Of a stretch of DNA of 64,000 nucleotides, positions 1 to 8,805 are shown piece by piece. This DNA comes from Sphingomonas colocasiae. Lineage in GTDB: Bacteria; Pseudomonadota; Alphaproteobacteria; Sphingomonadales; Sphingomonadaceae. Position numbers and translations under genes: made by a program. Within the stretch, counting starts at the first letter, position 1. Every line of letters begins with the position of its first letter. The stretch covers positions 992,001 to 1,056,000 of the forward strand of contig NZ_JAINVV010000004.1 of the NCBI RefSeq assembly GCF_019880585.1. Reading direction: 5' to 3'. The notes under the pieces were generated by a model. It was not told the origin of the DNA. It ran no database searches and worked only from the letters and a program-made list of their open reading frames with translations.

Positions 1-829
1 GGTCCTCGGCGTCGCGCGTGTCCCACAGATGCGCGCACCAGCCCGGGGCGACGACGCCGGCGCCATAGCCGCTCGCGCGCGCCAGTCGCGGTGCGGTCCA
101 GGGTGCCCAGGTCGCCTTGATCTTCGCTTTCGGACGTCCCTTCAGCAGGTCTCGGTCGGCGGTCAGGCTCTGTCTGGCGATCAGTGCGGGCACATGCCAC
201 GCTCCGCACACCACCGCGACCGGCCCGTCGCTTTCCTTCGCGGCGCGCGCGATCTCGATCCGCATATGTGCTTCGCGCGCGGCTTCCCGAGCGGAAAGTG
301 GGCCGGCTTCGGCGCGAAGCGCGCTCATCGCGTCGGCGACGGCCGCGAACACCGGGCCGGACGACGGATTCTCCTCGATCACGTCGGACCACCAGGATTC
401 GCCGTCGTCATAGCCGGCGGCGATGGCGAGCATGCCGATGGGATCGCGGCTGATCGGATCGTCGTCGGCGGTCGCGGCGGCGTCCTCCTCGATTCCGCCG
501 CCATGCGCGCCCAGCCGGTCCGATGCGGGCAGGTCGATGAAACGCAGCGCGGCGCCGTGCCGTACCGCCCAGCGCGCCGCCTGATATTCGGGCGAATAAT
601 CGGCGAAAGGGAAGAAGCTGGCGTTGGCGGGGTCGTCCTCGGCATAGGTGAGCAGCGCCACCGGCGTCGCCATGCCCGGATCCGCGAGCATCGGCAACAG
701 CGCCGACGCGTCCGCCGGCCCCTCGATCAGCACCGTCGCGGGCGCGAGCGCATCGAGCGCCTCGACCAGCCGGCGCGCGGAGCCGGGGCCGTGATGGCGG
801 ATGCCGTAGATCGAGACGTCGCCGGCCAT
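1..829 (-). CDS. DUF5682 family protein, N-terminal part (truncated by window edge)
   Basis: This minus-strand reading frame starts with ATG at 829 and stays open for 276 codons to the window edge, so the C-terminal part is missing. It resembles the DUF5682 family, whose role is unknown. The visible part has a GIRHHGPG motif (GxxH at residues 9-12), a glutamate in IEGP (residues 35-38) and a second GxxH in CGAWHVPAL (G209-H212). Paired GxxH motifs with a conserved glutamate are the pattern of the TraB/TIKI/EreA/ChaN superfamily; applying that here is my inference. The ATG lies 4 bases beyond the MoxR gene's stop, so it is the fourth gene of a coupled operon. No signal peptide or membrane segment is visible, which suggests a cytoplasmic protein. 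A VWA-domain gene often follows in such operons but would lie outside the window. Confidence 0.75.
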   Translation of the reverse strand, partial: MAGDVSIYGIRHHGPGSARRLVEALDALAPATVLIEGPADASALLPMLADPGMATPVALLTYAEDDPANASFFPFADYSPEYQAARWAVRHGAALRFIDLPASDRLGAHGGGIEEDAAATADDDPISRDPIGMLAIAAGYDDGESWWSDVIEENPSSGPVFAAVADAMSALRAEAGPLSAREAAREAHMRIEIARAAKESDGPVAVVCGAWHVPALIARQSLTADRDLLKGRPKAKIKATWAPWTAPRLARASGYGAGVVAPGWCAHLWDTRDAED

Positions 830-833
830 GATG

Positions 834-1913
834 TCAGATCAGGTCGGTCAGCGAGGCATAATAGCCTTCGAAACCGCGCCGTTTCTTGAGCACGGTTTCC
901 AGATATTCCCCGAGCACCGCGCGATCCTGCACCGGATCCTTGACGACCGCGCCGATCACGTTCGCCGCCAGCGTCTCCGGCGTCAGCGCGCCATTGTTGA
1001 AGAAGGTCGCCTGGCTGATACCGCCGACCATCACGGCGATCGCCTCCGCGGTCGAAAGCCCGCCCGAAGGCGACTTCAGCGCCACCTTGCCGTCCTCGGT
1101 GGATCCCGACCTGAGTTCGCGGAAGATCGCGACGACGCGCGCCACTTCCTCGGCGACGTTCTTGGGGGCCGGCAGGTCCAGGCTTCGCGCCATTTCGCCG
1201 ACGCGCTTGACGATGATCGCGATCTCCTCGTCGGCGCTGTCGGGCAGCGGCAGCACGACGACGTTGAAACGCCGCTTGAGCGCCGAGGACAGTTCATTGA
1301 CGCCCTTGTCGCGATTGTTGGCGGTGGCGATGATGTTGAAGCCGCGCGCCGCATAGACCGCGTCGTTGAGTTCGGGGATCGGCATCATCTTTTCGGAGAG
1401 CACGGTGATCAGCGTGTCCTGCACGTCGCTGCCCATCCGGGTCAGTTCCTCGAAGCGGCAGAGCTTGCCCGTTTCCATCGCGCGCATCAGCGGGGTCGGC
1501 ACCAGCGCGTCGCGGCTCGGCCCGTGCGCCAGCAACTGCGCATAGTTCCAGCCATAGCGCACCTGGTTCTCGTCGGTGCCGGCGGTGCACTGGACGATCA
1601 TCGTCGAATCGCCGGTGATCGCGGCGGCCAGATGTTCCGAGACCCAGGATTTGGCGGTGCCCGGCACGCCGAGCAGCAGCAGCGCCCGATCGGTGGCGAG
1701 CGTCGCGACGGCGGTTTCGATCAGCCGCTTGTCGCCCACATATTTGGGCGTGATCGCGGTGCCGTCGGCGGCTTTGCCGCCCATCAGATAGGTGACGACA
1801 AGCCGGGGCGACAATGCCCAGCCCGGCGGGCGAGGGCCGGTATCGCCGGCCGCCAGCGCCGCCAGTTCGGCCGCATGGCTCTTCTCGGCGGGTTGCCGCA
1901 ATATCTCGCTCAT
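834..1913 (-). CDS. MoxR-type AAA+ ATPase
   Basis: A 359-residue AAA+ ATPase of the MoxR/AAA_5 type, which as a family remodels or activates partner proteins, often together with VWA-domain proteins. Walker A is GVPGTAKS at residues 82-89. The Walker B strand reads LCRFEE at 151-156, with glutamate where aspartate is usual. The sensor-1 asparagine region is ATANNRD, and an arginine-finger region, SSALKRRF, follows. The start ATG overlaps the stop of the DUF5691 gene by four bases and the DUF5682 gene begins 4 bases after this stop, so translation is probably coupled. The substrate is unknown. The family call is firm; the role is not. Confidence 0.88.
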   Translation of the reverse strand: MSEILRQPAEKSHAAELAALAAGDTGPRPPGWALSPRLVVTYLMGGKAADGTAITPKYVGDKRLIETAVATLATDRALLLLGVPGTAKSWVSEHLAAAITGDSTMIVQCTAGTDENQVRYGWNYAQLLAHGPSRDALVPTPLMRAMETGKLCRFEELTRMGSDVQDTLITVLSEKMMPIPELNDAVYAARGFNIIATANNRDKGVNELSSALKRRFNVVVLPLPDSADEEIAIIVKRVGEMARSLDLPAPKNVAEEVARVVAIFRELRSGSTEDGKVALKSPSGGLSTAEAIAVMVGGISQATFFNNGALTPETLAANVIGAVVKDPVQDRAVLGEYLETVLKKRRGFEGYYASLTDLI

Positions 1914-3331
1914 CCAGTCGCTCCATTGTTTTCCAGGGCGGCATTCAGCCGGATCATGTCGAGGCGGGGATCGGCCGCCAGCATGCCGGCGCGGCCGAGC
2001 CGTTCCATCGCCTGGGCAGCTGCCGATCGCGATGCGAGCAGGCCGAATGCCAGCAGTTCGCAGGCCAGCTCCGCCGGACGCATCGCATCACTGTTGCTCG
2101 CGGCCACGACGATCGCGGCGCCGGCCGGCGTGTCGATCAGGCCATCCAGGCTGCAATCGCCGCCCGTAATGTTGAGCGCTACCTGGCAGGAGGCGCGCCG
2201 CCGCAGCAATTGCCGCGCGAAATCCATGCGTTGCGCGCGGTCCAGCCTCGGCAGCAGCGCGTCGAGCGTCGGCATGGCGGCGGTGCCGATATCATCGAGA
2301 CGCCCGCACAGCGCCGCGATCAGCGCGTCCGGGGCGGAGCGGGCGGCCATCTCGGCGATGCCGGCATCGGCGATATAGTCTTCGCACCAGGTCCACATCT
2401 GGGCGAGCTCATCGGGCGTGATCTGCAAGGCCGCTGCGAAGCCGGCGATATCGACGATGCCGAACAGCGCGCGCCGCCGCTGGTGCTGTGCCGGCGTCTT
2501 GAGCGGCAATGCCGCGACGATCCTGGTCCGCCGCAGCAATCCCTTGGTCCGGACTTCGAAATAACCCGCCAGTTCGGCCGCGTCCTCGCCGGCGGCGGCG
2601 CCTTGGCCGAGCCGCGCGAGCAGGGCGGCCGCCAATGATTTCACCTTGGGCGCGCGGTCGCTCGTCGCGAGCGTTTCGAGCAGGCCGATATCATCGTCCG
2701 ACAATTGGGGCGCCAGCAGCGAGAGCAGGCGCAGCCGGGCGTCGGCGCCTTCGCCCGCCAGTCTGGTTTCCAGAAGCGCGCGGGCGGCGGCGGGATCGCG
2801 GCGTCGCAATTCGCCGAACGCGGCCTGCCGCGCGGCGGGCCAGAAATCGTCCCAGCTCTCGGCGGTGAGCGCATGTGCCGATGTCCGATCCCTCGCCGCC
2901 GGTGACGCCGATGCCTCGGCCCAGTCGCGCCACGGTGCATAGGTATCGGGCGTGTCGTCGTCGCTCGCGGCGGGCATCCAGTCGGCCGGATGCATCGTCC
3001 AGCCGCGCGCATCCAGGAAACGAAGAAGGTCGCGGCGCTGGCGGGCGTCCTTCATCGAGAGCAGGATGCGGCGCACCGTCGCGCGGAGCGGATCGGGAAT
3101 GGTCGCGAGCGCCAGTGCCGGCACATCGGGCAGCACGCGCAAGCCGGCGGGCGGCTCCACCGTCACCGCCACGCCCAGAAACTGGCCCGACAGCGCGAGC
3201 AGCCGCAGTTCGGCTTCTTCGGGGGCGTCGCCGAGCGCCTCTTTCCAAAGGCTGGTAGCGGGCGCGGCGGCCGCACCCATCGTCCAGCGCGTCAGCACCG
3301 CGCCCAATGCGTCGTGGATCGCCTCAGCCAT
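1910..3331 (-). CDS. DUF5691 family protein
   Basis: A 473-residue protein matching the DUF5691 family, usually found beside SWIM zinc-finger and MoxR genes. The sequence is rich in alanine, leucine and arginine and looks almost wholly alpha-helical, with helix pairs suggestive of a repeat scaffold (for example around residues 200-260); I see no catalytic motif, signal peptide or membrane span. It overlaps the SWIM gene by 8 bases at its start and the MoxR gene by 4 at its end, so it is made in step with both. An adaptor or scaffold for the AAA+ ATPase is a reasonable guess, not shown. Confidence 0.72.
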   Translation of the reverse strand: MAEAIHDALGAVLTRWTMGAAAAPATSLWKEALGDAPEEAELRLLALSGQFLGVAVTVEPPAGLRVLPDVPALALATIPDPLRATVRRILLSMKDARQRRDLLRFLDARGWTMHPADWMPAASDDDTPDTYAPWRDWAEASASPAARDRTSAHALTAESWDDFWPAARQAAFGELRRRDPAAARALLETRLAGEGADARLRLLSLLAPQLSDDDIGLLETLATSDRAPKVKSLAAALLARLGQGAAAGEDAAELAGYFEVRTKGLLRRTRIVAALPLKTPAQHQRRRALFGIVDIAGFAAALQITPDELAQMWTWCEDYIADAGIAEMAARSAPDALIAALCGRLDDIGTAAMPTLDALLPRLDRAQRMDFARQLLRRRASCQVALNITGGDCSLDGLIDTPAGAAIVVAASNSDAMRPAELACELLAFGLLASRSAAAQAMERLGRAGMLAADPRLDMIRLNAALENNGATG

Positions 3332-4718
3332 CGGCGGAGACCCGTCCCCAACGCGTCTGCGCCGCCAGGATCGTCAGCCGGTTGCCGGACCAGATGGCGG
3401 CCGCCCGCTCCAGGTTCGTGCCGCGCAGCAGTCCGTCGATGGCGCCGGTCACCGGCAGCACGGCGTCGCCGCTGCCGGCGCGCCACCAGGGACGGTCCTC
3501 GGGATCGAGTGCGATCCGCCCTGCCGGCAGCAGGATCGGCAGGTCGATCGCCCAGGGTTCGACGAGAAACGGTGTGGTGAGTTCGTCGCTCAGGGGGGCT
3601 TTCGCGGCAGGCCAGCCGGCCGGCGCGCCATCCTGCGCCGCCGGGGATCGATTGACGAGCACCGCGCGAAGCGGGCGCTGCCCCGGATAGAAAGCGAGTT
3701 CGCCCGCGAATTGCTCGCCGGGCGTGAACACCGATCCGCGCCGGCCGGCGCTTGCCGGGAAATAATCGAGCAGCATCGCGAAGCGCGGGCCTTCGGCGTC
3801 GAGATTGAGCAGCCAGGTGGTTTGCGAGACCAGCCCGTCGCGGCGCGTCTGCACCTGTTCGGCCAGCACCTCCCAGCGTGCGGAAACGCGCGGCGCCTCC
3901 GGATTGCCGAGCACCGCGTCGCGCGATTCCGATGTCGCCACCGCGCGCCGGATATCGGCATCGCGTGGCGCCGCGCGAAAGGCGCGGGCGAGCAGCACCA
4001 GCTTGCCGAGTTCCACCGTCGCGCCGCGTGGCCGATCGCCCGTAGGCAGCGCCAGCAGGCGCGCGGGCAATTCGTCGATCCGGCCGGCGAGCGTCGCCGC
4101 CTTGCCGTCGACGAGCCGCGCCGCGATCTTGCGGCAGCGCGCGGTGGCGTCGTCGATGAAGCCGGCCAAGCCCATGCGAAGCTGGTCGCCGATCCATTGT
4201 TCGAGCGCATCGAGCGCATCCACGATGGCGCGTTCGGTGTCTTCGGACCGTTTCGCGGCCGCCGCCTCCCGGCGCGCGGCCGCTTTCGGATCTTCCGGCG
4301 CTTCGGCCTCTTCGGCCAGCGCGGCGCGCAGATCCTTGGGCGCGGCCGGCGCTGTGGTGGCCGCCGCCTTTGGCGCGCCTGCGCCTGTCCGCCGCCGCCC
4401 CAGCCAGTCGCTCACCCAATCGGGCGTGTCGGCGGCGGGAAAGGGGATGATCGCCTCGGCCTTCAGCCACAACAGGCCCAGCACATGTTTGCAGGGGAAC
4501 TTCCGCGACGGACAGGTGCATTTATTGCCCAGGTCGCGCAGGTCCGCCATCACGCGATAGGGGTTCGCGCCGGATCCCGCGCACTCGCCCCAGATCAGCG
4601 CCCCGTCATGACTGATGCCGGTGCCCGACCATTTGGCAGGTTTGGCGAGGCCGGCCGCGGCCTTGAGCGACGATTGATCGGTGGCAAGCTGTTCAACCGC
4701 CTTCAGATCGATCGCCAC
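3324..4718 (-). CDS. SWIM zinc-finger protein
   Basis: The first gene of the left-edge operon, 464 residues. A SWIM zinc-binding motif (CxC-x6-CxH) is clear at C67, C69, C76 and H78. SWIM domains bind DNA or proteins. A charged, alanine-rich linker with many lysines and glutamates follows at about residues 110-160, and the C-terminal half is an uncharacterised globular region. It starts at ATG 4718 after a 234-base gap shared with the divergent alcohol dehydrogenase gene, and so probably carries the operon promoter. Its role beside DUF5691, MoxR and DUF5682 is unknown. Confidence 0.8.
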   Translation of the reverse strand: MAIDLKAVEQLATDQSSLKAAAGLAKPAKWSGTGISHDGALIWGECAGSGANPYRVMADLRDLGNKCTCPSRKFPCKHVLGLLWLKAEAIIPFPAADTPDWVSDWLGRRRTGAGAPKAAATTAPAAPKDLRAALAEEAEAPEDPKAAARREAAAAKRSEDTERAIVDALDALEQWIGDQLRMGLAGFIDDATARCRKIAARLVDGKAATLAGRIDELPARLLALPTGDRPRGATVELGKLVLLARAFRAAPRDADIRRAVATSESRDAVLGNPEAPRVSARWEVLAEQVQTRRDGLVSQTTWLLNLDAEGPRFAMLLDYFPASAGRRGSVFTPGEQFAGELAFYPGQRPLRAVLVNRSPAAQDGAPAGWPAAKAPLSDELTTPFLVEPWAIDLPILLPAGRIALDPEDRPWWRAGSGDAVLPVTGAIDGLLRGTNLERAAAIWSGNRLTILAAQTRWGRVSADG

Positions 4719-4872
4719 GCCATTCCCCTACGCCCGACGCCGCCATGATAGGCGACGATTATGGAGGTGTGATGTCACGCCATCGCGCCTCCCGACCGGA
4801 TTAATCGGACAGGTGCGGTTCGGGAAGATGTGCGCGCGTCTGTTTCACATATTTTCAAATAATTGGCCCGAT

Positions 4873-4889
4873 CGGAAAATCATTTTCCG
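4873..4889. promoter_or_regulatory. 17-base palindrome in divergent promoter region
   Basis: CGGAAAAT and ATTTTCCG face each other around a single C, about 63 bases before the alcohol dehydrogenase start, in an A+T-rich part of the 4719-4952 gap between divergent genes. Its symmetry and place fit an operator for one or both operons. No regulator can be assigned. Confidence 0.4.
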
Positions 4890-4952
4890 TTTCGAGTTGC
4901 ACTGGCGGCGCACGCATGACACCTTCCCTCGAAACAGGGACGGGGGCGGACC

Positions 4953-7082
4953 ATGCGGATCTTTCGGCTTGTCATGCTGGCGGCGATCGCGATTCTCGGA
5001 TCGTGCAATGTGACGCCGGATGCCTCGGGCGATCCATTCGCGCTGCCCACCGGCACCGACGCGACCGAATGGCCGCTTTATGGCCATGGCTTCGGAGAAC
5101 AGCGTTTCTCGCCGGTCGCCGATATCACCCGGGCCAATGTCGGTACGCTCGGGCTGGCATTCTCCTTCGACGATTTCGTCGTGCGCGGGCGCACGCATCG
5201 CGGCGCGCAGGCGACGCCGATCATGGTGGACGGCACGCTGTATTTCACGGGACCGTGGAGCGTCGTCTACGCGGTCGACGCGAAAACGGGCGCGCTCAAA
5301 TGGTCGCACGATCCCGAAGTGGACGGCGGCTGGGGGCGGCATGCCTGTTGCGACGTGGTCAACCGTGGCGTCGCGGTGTGGAAGGGCACTGTCTATGTCG
5401 GCACGGTCGATGGCTGGCTGGTCGCGCTCGACGCCGCGACCGGCAAGCAGAAATGGCGTTCCGATACTTTTGTCGATCGCACGAAAAGCTATGCGATCAC
5501 CGGCGCACCGCGCATCGCCGGCAACAACATCGTGATCGGCAATGGCGGCGCTGAAATGGGCGTGCGCGGTTATGTCAGCGCCTATGACGCCGAAACGGGC
5601 AAGCTTTCCTGGCGCTTCTACACGGTGCCCGGGGCGGGGCCGGACGAACATCCCGAAGTGACGATGGCGCGCAAGACCTGGGCGCCCACGGCTCGCTGGG
5701 ATCTGGGCGGCGGCGGCACCGCATGGGACGGGATGACCTATGATCCCGCGCTTGGCCTGATCTATATCGGCGTCGGCAATGCCGGGCCTTATCCGGCGAA
5801 ACTCAGGAACGGCGGCGGCGGGGGCGATAATCTGTTCGTCTCCAGCATCGTCGCGCTCGACGCCGCGACGGGGCGGATGAAATGGTATTATCAGACCACG
5901 CCCGGCGACGAATGGGATTTCACCGCCACGCAGAATATGATCCTGGCCGATCTCGATATCGGCGGGAAACCGCGCAAGGTGTTGATGCAGGCGCCCAAGA
6001 ACGGCTTTTTCTACGTGCTCGACCGTGAAACCGGGGAATTGCTGTCGGCGGAGAAATATACGCCCGTCACCTGGGCCAGCCATGTCGACATGAAGACCGG
6101 CCGGCCGGTGCTGCTCGACAATGCCGATTACAGTACGCAGGAGCGCGTGATCTGGCCGTCGCAGGCGGGCGGGCATAATTGGGCGCCGATGGCGTTCAGC
6201 CGCGAGACCGGGCTCGTCTATATCCCGACGATCGAGATGCCGATCAAGTTCATGGTCGCGGACAAGGAGATGAAGACGCTGGTGCCGGGCGCAGCGAACA
6301 TCGGCGTCGGCGCGGATTTCGCCGATGCGAAGCGCGATGCGGCGATCATGAAGGGCATGCCGGCCCCAACGCAGCATACCGTGCTGAAGGCCTGGAATCC
6401 GAAGACGGGGAAGCTGGTGTGGCAGAGCAGGCCGATGCCTTATTGGGGCGGCGGCGTGCTGACCACGGCGGGCGGACTGGTGTTCCACGGATCCACCGAC
6501 GGCAAGCTGCGCGTCTATGGCGCGACCGACGGTGCGCTGCTCAAGGAGATCGATACCGGGCTGGCGATCATGGCCGCGCCGATGACCTATCGGATCGAAG
6601 GCCAGCAATATGTGGCGGTGCTCGCCGGGCTGGGCGGCGCGATGACCGGCTTCCCGCTGCTGCCCGGCTTCGCCGCCAATATCTATCAGAATCACGAGCG
6701 TCTGCTGGTGTTCAAGCTGGGCGGCGGCCCGGTCGATCTGCCGCCGCGTTATGTGAAGCCGGCGGTGCAGCCCATCCCGACCGGTCTGCCGACCGATGCT
6801 GCGACGATCCAGCGCGGGCTGACCGCCTATGCGGTCAATTGCGCGCGCTGCCATGCGCCGAGCGGTACGCGCAACGGCTATCCCGATCTCTGGAACCTCT
6901 CGCCCGAAACGCACGCCGCCTTTGACTCGATCGTGCTTGACGGGGCGCTGAGCTATGCGGGCATGGCGAGCTTCAAGGATGTGCTGACGCCGGCGGACAC
7001 GCTCGCCATCCGCGCCTTCATCGCGGACGATCGGCGCAAGGCGGGAACGCGCAAGCCGGTGGAACGATCAGCAGGGCATTGA
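4953..7082 (+). CDS. PQQ-dependent alcohol dehydrogenase with C-terminal cytochrome c (quinohaemoprotein)
   Basis: A 709-residue type II quinohaemoprotein alcohol dehydrogenase: it oxidises alcohols with pyrroloquinoline quinone and passes electrons to its own haem c. The eight-bladed propeller carries the hallmark adjacent cysteines C132-C133, a GDEWD segment near the expected catalytic aspartate, and several W-motif repeats. The C-terminal domain has CARCH (C630, C633, H634) and a probable haem ligand M671. The N terminus is a short hydrophobic signal ending in ILGSC (C18), which looks like a lipobox, so the enzyme may be a lipoprotein rather than soluble in the periplasm. No PQQ synthesis genes are near. 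A G-rich ribosome site precedes ATG 4953. Substrate range cannot be told. Confidence 0.9.
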   Translation: MRIFRLVMLAAIAILGSCNVTPDASGDPFALPTGTDATEWPLYGHGFGEQRFSPVADITRANVGTLGLAFSFDDFVVRGRTHRGAQATPIMVDGTLYFTGPWSVVYAVDAKTGALKWSHDPEVDGGWGRHACCDVVNRGVAVWKGTVYVGTVDGWLVALDAATGKQKWRSDTFVDRTKSYAITGAPRIAGNNIVIGNGGAEMGVRGYVSAYDAETGKLSWRFYTVPGAGPDEHPEVTMARKTWAPTARWDLGGGGTAWDGMTYDPALGLIYIGVGNAGPYPAKLRNGGGGGDNLFVSSIVALDAATGRMKWYYQTTPGDEWDFTATQNMILADLDIGGKPRKVLMQAPKNGFFYVLDRETGELLSAEKYTPVTWASHVDMKTGRPVLLDNADYSTQERVIWPSQAGGHNWAPMAFSRETGLVYIPTIEMPIKFMVADKEMKTLVPGAANIGVGADFADAKRDAAIMKGMPAPTQHTVLKAWNPKTGKLVWQSRPMPYWGGGVLTTAGGLVFHGSTDGKLRVYGATDGALLKEIDTGLAIMAAPMTYRIEGQQYVAVLAGLGGAMTGFPLLPGFAANIYQNHERLLVFKLGGGPVDLPPRYVKPAVQPIPTGLPTDAATIQRGLTAYAVNCARCHAPSGTRNGYPDLWNLSPETHAAFDSIVLDGALSYAGMASFKDVLTPADTLAIRAFIADDRRKAGTRKPVERSAGH

Positions 7083-7085
7083 GGG

Positions 7086-7457
7086 TTATTTCGAACGTGG
7101 CCGGGTGACCGCCCCGCGCAGATACAGGGCGCGCGCCTCCAGTTCCCGCCGCTCGGAGGCGGACAGTCCATCCTGGCTCAAGCGGGTCGCCAGACTGTCG
7201 ATCGCCCGGGTCTCGCGGCGGAACTGCCGTGCTTCAGCCCGCGATATCGTGCCGGCGTCGCGGGCATCGTCGATGCGGTCGCGGATATCGTTCATGTCAC
7301 GCCAGGTGCCCGGACCCGTTTCGCGCCTGTCGATCGTCAGCGGATTGGGCCGGAACGCATCGGCCGATGATGGATGCCGGGCGACGATCTGCGCGGTCGC
7401 GGGGCTCGCGATCGCGGCGGCGGACAGGACGAGTGCTGGTAGTGCGAGTCCGCGCAT
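7086..7457 (-). CDS. small exported protein of unknown function
   Basis: A 123-residue protein with a clear signal peptide (hydrophobic segment, then SPATAQ cleavage region near residue 22). The mature part is a charged helix-rich chain full of arginine, aspartate and glutamate. I recognise no named family. It ends 3 bases from the alcohol dehydrogenase stop in convergent orientation. Codon usage matches the neighbours, so I take it as real; a periplasmic location is inferred. Confidence 0.6.
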   Translation of the reverse strand: MRGLALPALVLSAAAIASPATAQIVARHPSSADAFRPNPLTIDRRETGPGTWRDMNDIRDRIDDARDAGTISRAEARQFRRETRAIDSLATRLSQDGLSASERRELEARALYLRGAVTRPRSK

Positions 7458-7543
7458 CGGGGCTCCTCCGTCGTCAATCGGGCTATGATCGTGGAGCCAG
7501 GCTGAACGGGAGCCGAACCGCCATTGATCGGGCCGTTCCGCGA

Positions 7544-8353
7544 TCAGAAGCGCCGGGCGATCCCGAAATAGAGCTCGGTGTCTGGGCTCGTGGCGTTCAG
7601 GCCGATATTGAGCCCGATATCGAACTGCAGATCCTTACTGGGCTGCCATCCTGCGGACAGGCCCGCCAGTGCCTCGGTGGTGTGGCCGGCGGGGTCGTCG
7701 TCCCGATGGATCGAGATTTCGGTGCTTGTGGAAAGGGCGTCGGTCAGCGAGAATTCGAGCCCGACGACGCTGCCATAGCCGAGATGCCGGCCCTTGCCGT
7801 CGCTGTCGACCGCTGCGTCGATCTCGGGCGACAGCGCCAGCGAAACGCCGCCCAGATCGAAGCTCATCGGAACGAGCAGGCCGGCACCCCAGTCGCCCGC
7901 GCCGATCGCTTTGCCGCCGCTGGGCAGCGTGGCATAGGGCATGGCGGCGATCGACACGCCCGAGCCATCCGGGTTGATGAAATTCCGGCGCAGCGCCAGC
8001 GTGACATCGCCTGTGCCGGAAGCATTGTCGATCGTGCCAGCCGCCATATCGCGGGTGCGGACACGGCCATAGCCGGTCCAGCCGATCTGCGCTTCCAGCG
8101 TGTCGTTCAGGCCGATCCGTATCAAGGCGTCGCCGGCAAGGATCGTGTCGGTCCGCATCGGGCCAGTCCTGTCGTGCGTCCAGTCGCCAAGGCCCAGTTC
8201 GACGACGACGCGCCCGGCATCGAGCGTGCAGGCGGGCGTGCCCAGCCCCGGCCGGTCCGGGCAAAGATCGCGCGGGCCGGCCGTCTCGGGCGGATCGGCC
8301 CATGCCGGCATCGAGATGCCGGACAGGAAAAGCGCGATGGCGAAGCGGCGCAT
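7544..8353 (-). CDS. outer-membrane beta-barrel-like protein (phenol MetA-degradation/transporter-like family)
   Basis: A 269-residue exported protein. The chosen start ATG 8353 gives a good signal peptide (MRRFAIALFLSG, cleavage near PAWA-DP); a longer in-frame start would bury it. The mature chain alternates hydrophobic and polar residues, contains repeated glycine-rich strands and ends in aromatic YFGIARRF, typical of an outer-membrane barrel. It resembles proteins annotated as MetA-pathway phenol degradation or transporter family, for which no precise function is known. It stands alone between two hypothetical genes. Confidence 0.6.
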   Translation of the reverse strand: MRRFAIALFLSGISMPAWADPPETAGPRDLCPDRPGLGTPACTLDAGRVVVELGLGDWTHDRTGPMRTDTILAGDALIRIGLNDTLEAQIGWTGYGRVRTRDMAAGTIDNASGTGDVTLALRRNFINPDGSGVSIAAMPYATLPSGGKAIGAGDWGAGLLVPMSFDLGGVSLALSPEIDAAVDSDGKGRHLGYGSVVGLEFSLTDALSTSTEISIHRDDDPAGHTTEALAGLSAGWQPSKDLQFDIGLNIGLNATSPDTELYFGIARRF

Positions 8354-8449
8354 GCGCAATGGCTCCACCTTTTGACGGGGGCGGTCAAATAAATCTTCCG
8401 TCATGAAGCGGCGAATGCAACCTTGCGGCCGGCTGGCCATTGGTTGGGC

Positions 8450-8740
8450 ATGGCACGCAACCCATCCTGGATGACGCTCGCGATCGACGGCTGGATGCTG
8501 GGCGTGGAATCCTCGTCCGTCATCGGCCTGCGGATGATGACGTTGGCGCGGGGCGGCTCGACCGCCGCCGCCGAGGCTCAGCGGATGGTGGCGGAGAAGA
8601 TGCGCGCGGCGATCGAACTTCACGCATTGGCGTTCACCGGTGCGCTGGGCAAGACGCCGAACGCCGCCGCCGCGAAGTCGATCGCGCATTATGGCAGGAA
8701 AGTCCGCGCCAATCGCCGCCGCCTCTCAAGACGCAGGTGA
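8450..8740 (+). CDS. small hypothetical protein, phasin-like size and composition
   Basis: A 96-residue protein starting at ATG 8450 (MARNPSWMTLAIDG). It has no signal peptide; the middle is an amphipathic helical region rich in alanine and methionine and the tail is very basic (RRRLSRRR). Similar short proteins occur in sphingomonads as hypotheticals. The helix-rich, alanine-rich pattern recalls phasins, but that is a weak likeness. It runs convergent with putA, with a perfect hairpin between the two stops. Confidence 0.5.
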   Translation: MARNPSWMTLAIDGWMLGVESSSVIGLRMMTLARGGSTAAAEAQRMVAEKMRAAIELHALAFTGALGKTPNAAAAKSIAHYGRKVRANRRRLSRRR

Positions 8741-8757
8741 GGGCGATAGAGCCTCCC

Positions 8758-8785
8758 TGTCATTCCCGCATGCGCGGGAATGACA
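8758..8785. repeat. perfect palindrome between convergent genes
   Basis: Arms TGTCATTCCCGC and GCGGGAATGACA are separated by ATGC. The element lies between the stop of the 8450 gene and the stop of putA. It shares the TCATTCC core with the hairpin at 20273-20300 and may act as a two-way terminator or as a REP-like repeat. There is no clear T-run. Confidence 0.6.
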
Positions 8786-8805
8786 AGAGAGGGTGCTGGC
8801 CAAGC

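Noticed and set aside
2952-4748. A 598-codon plus-strand frame opposite the DUF5691 and SWIM genes
   Set aside because: Low-complexity Arg/Gly/Ala translation with no domain; the minus-strand SWIM motif is clear.
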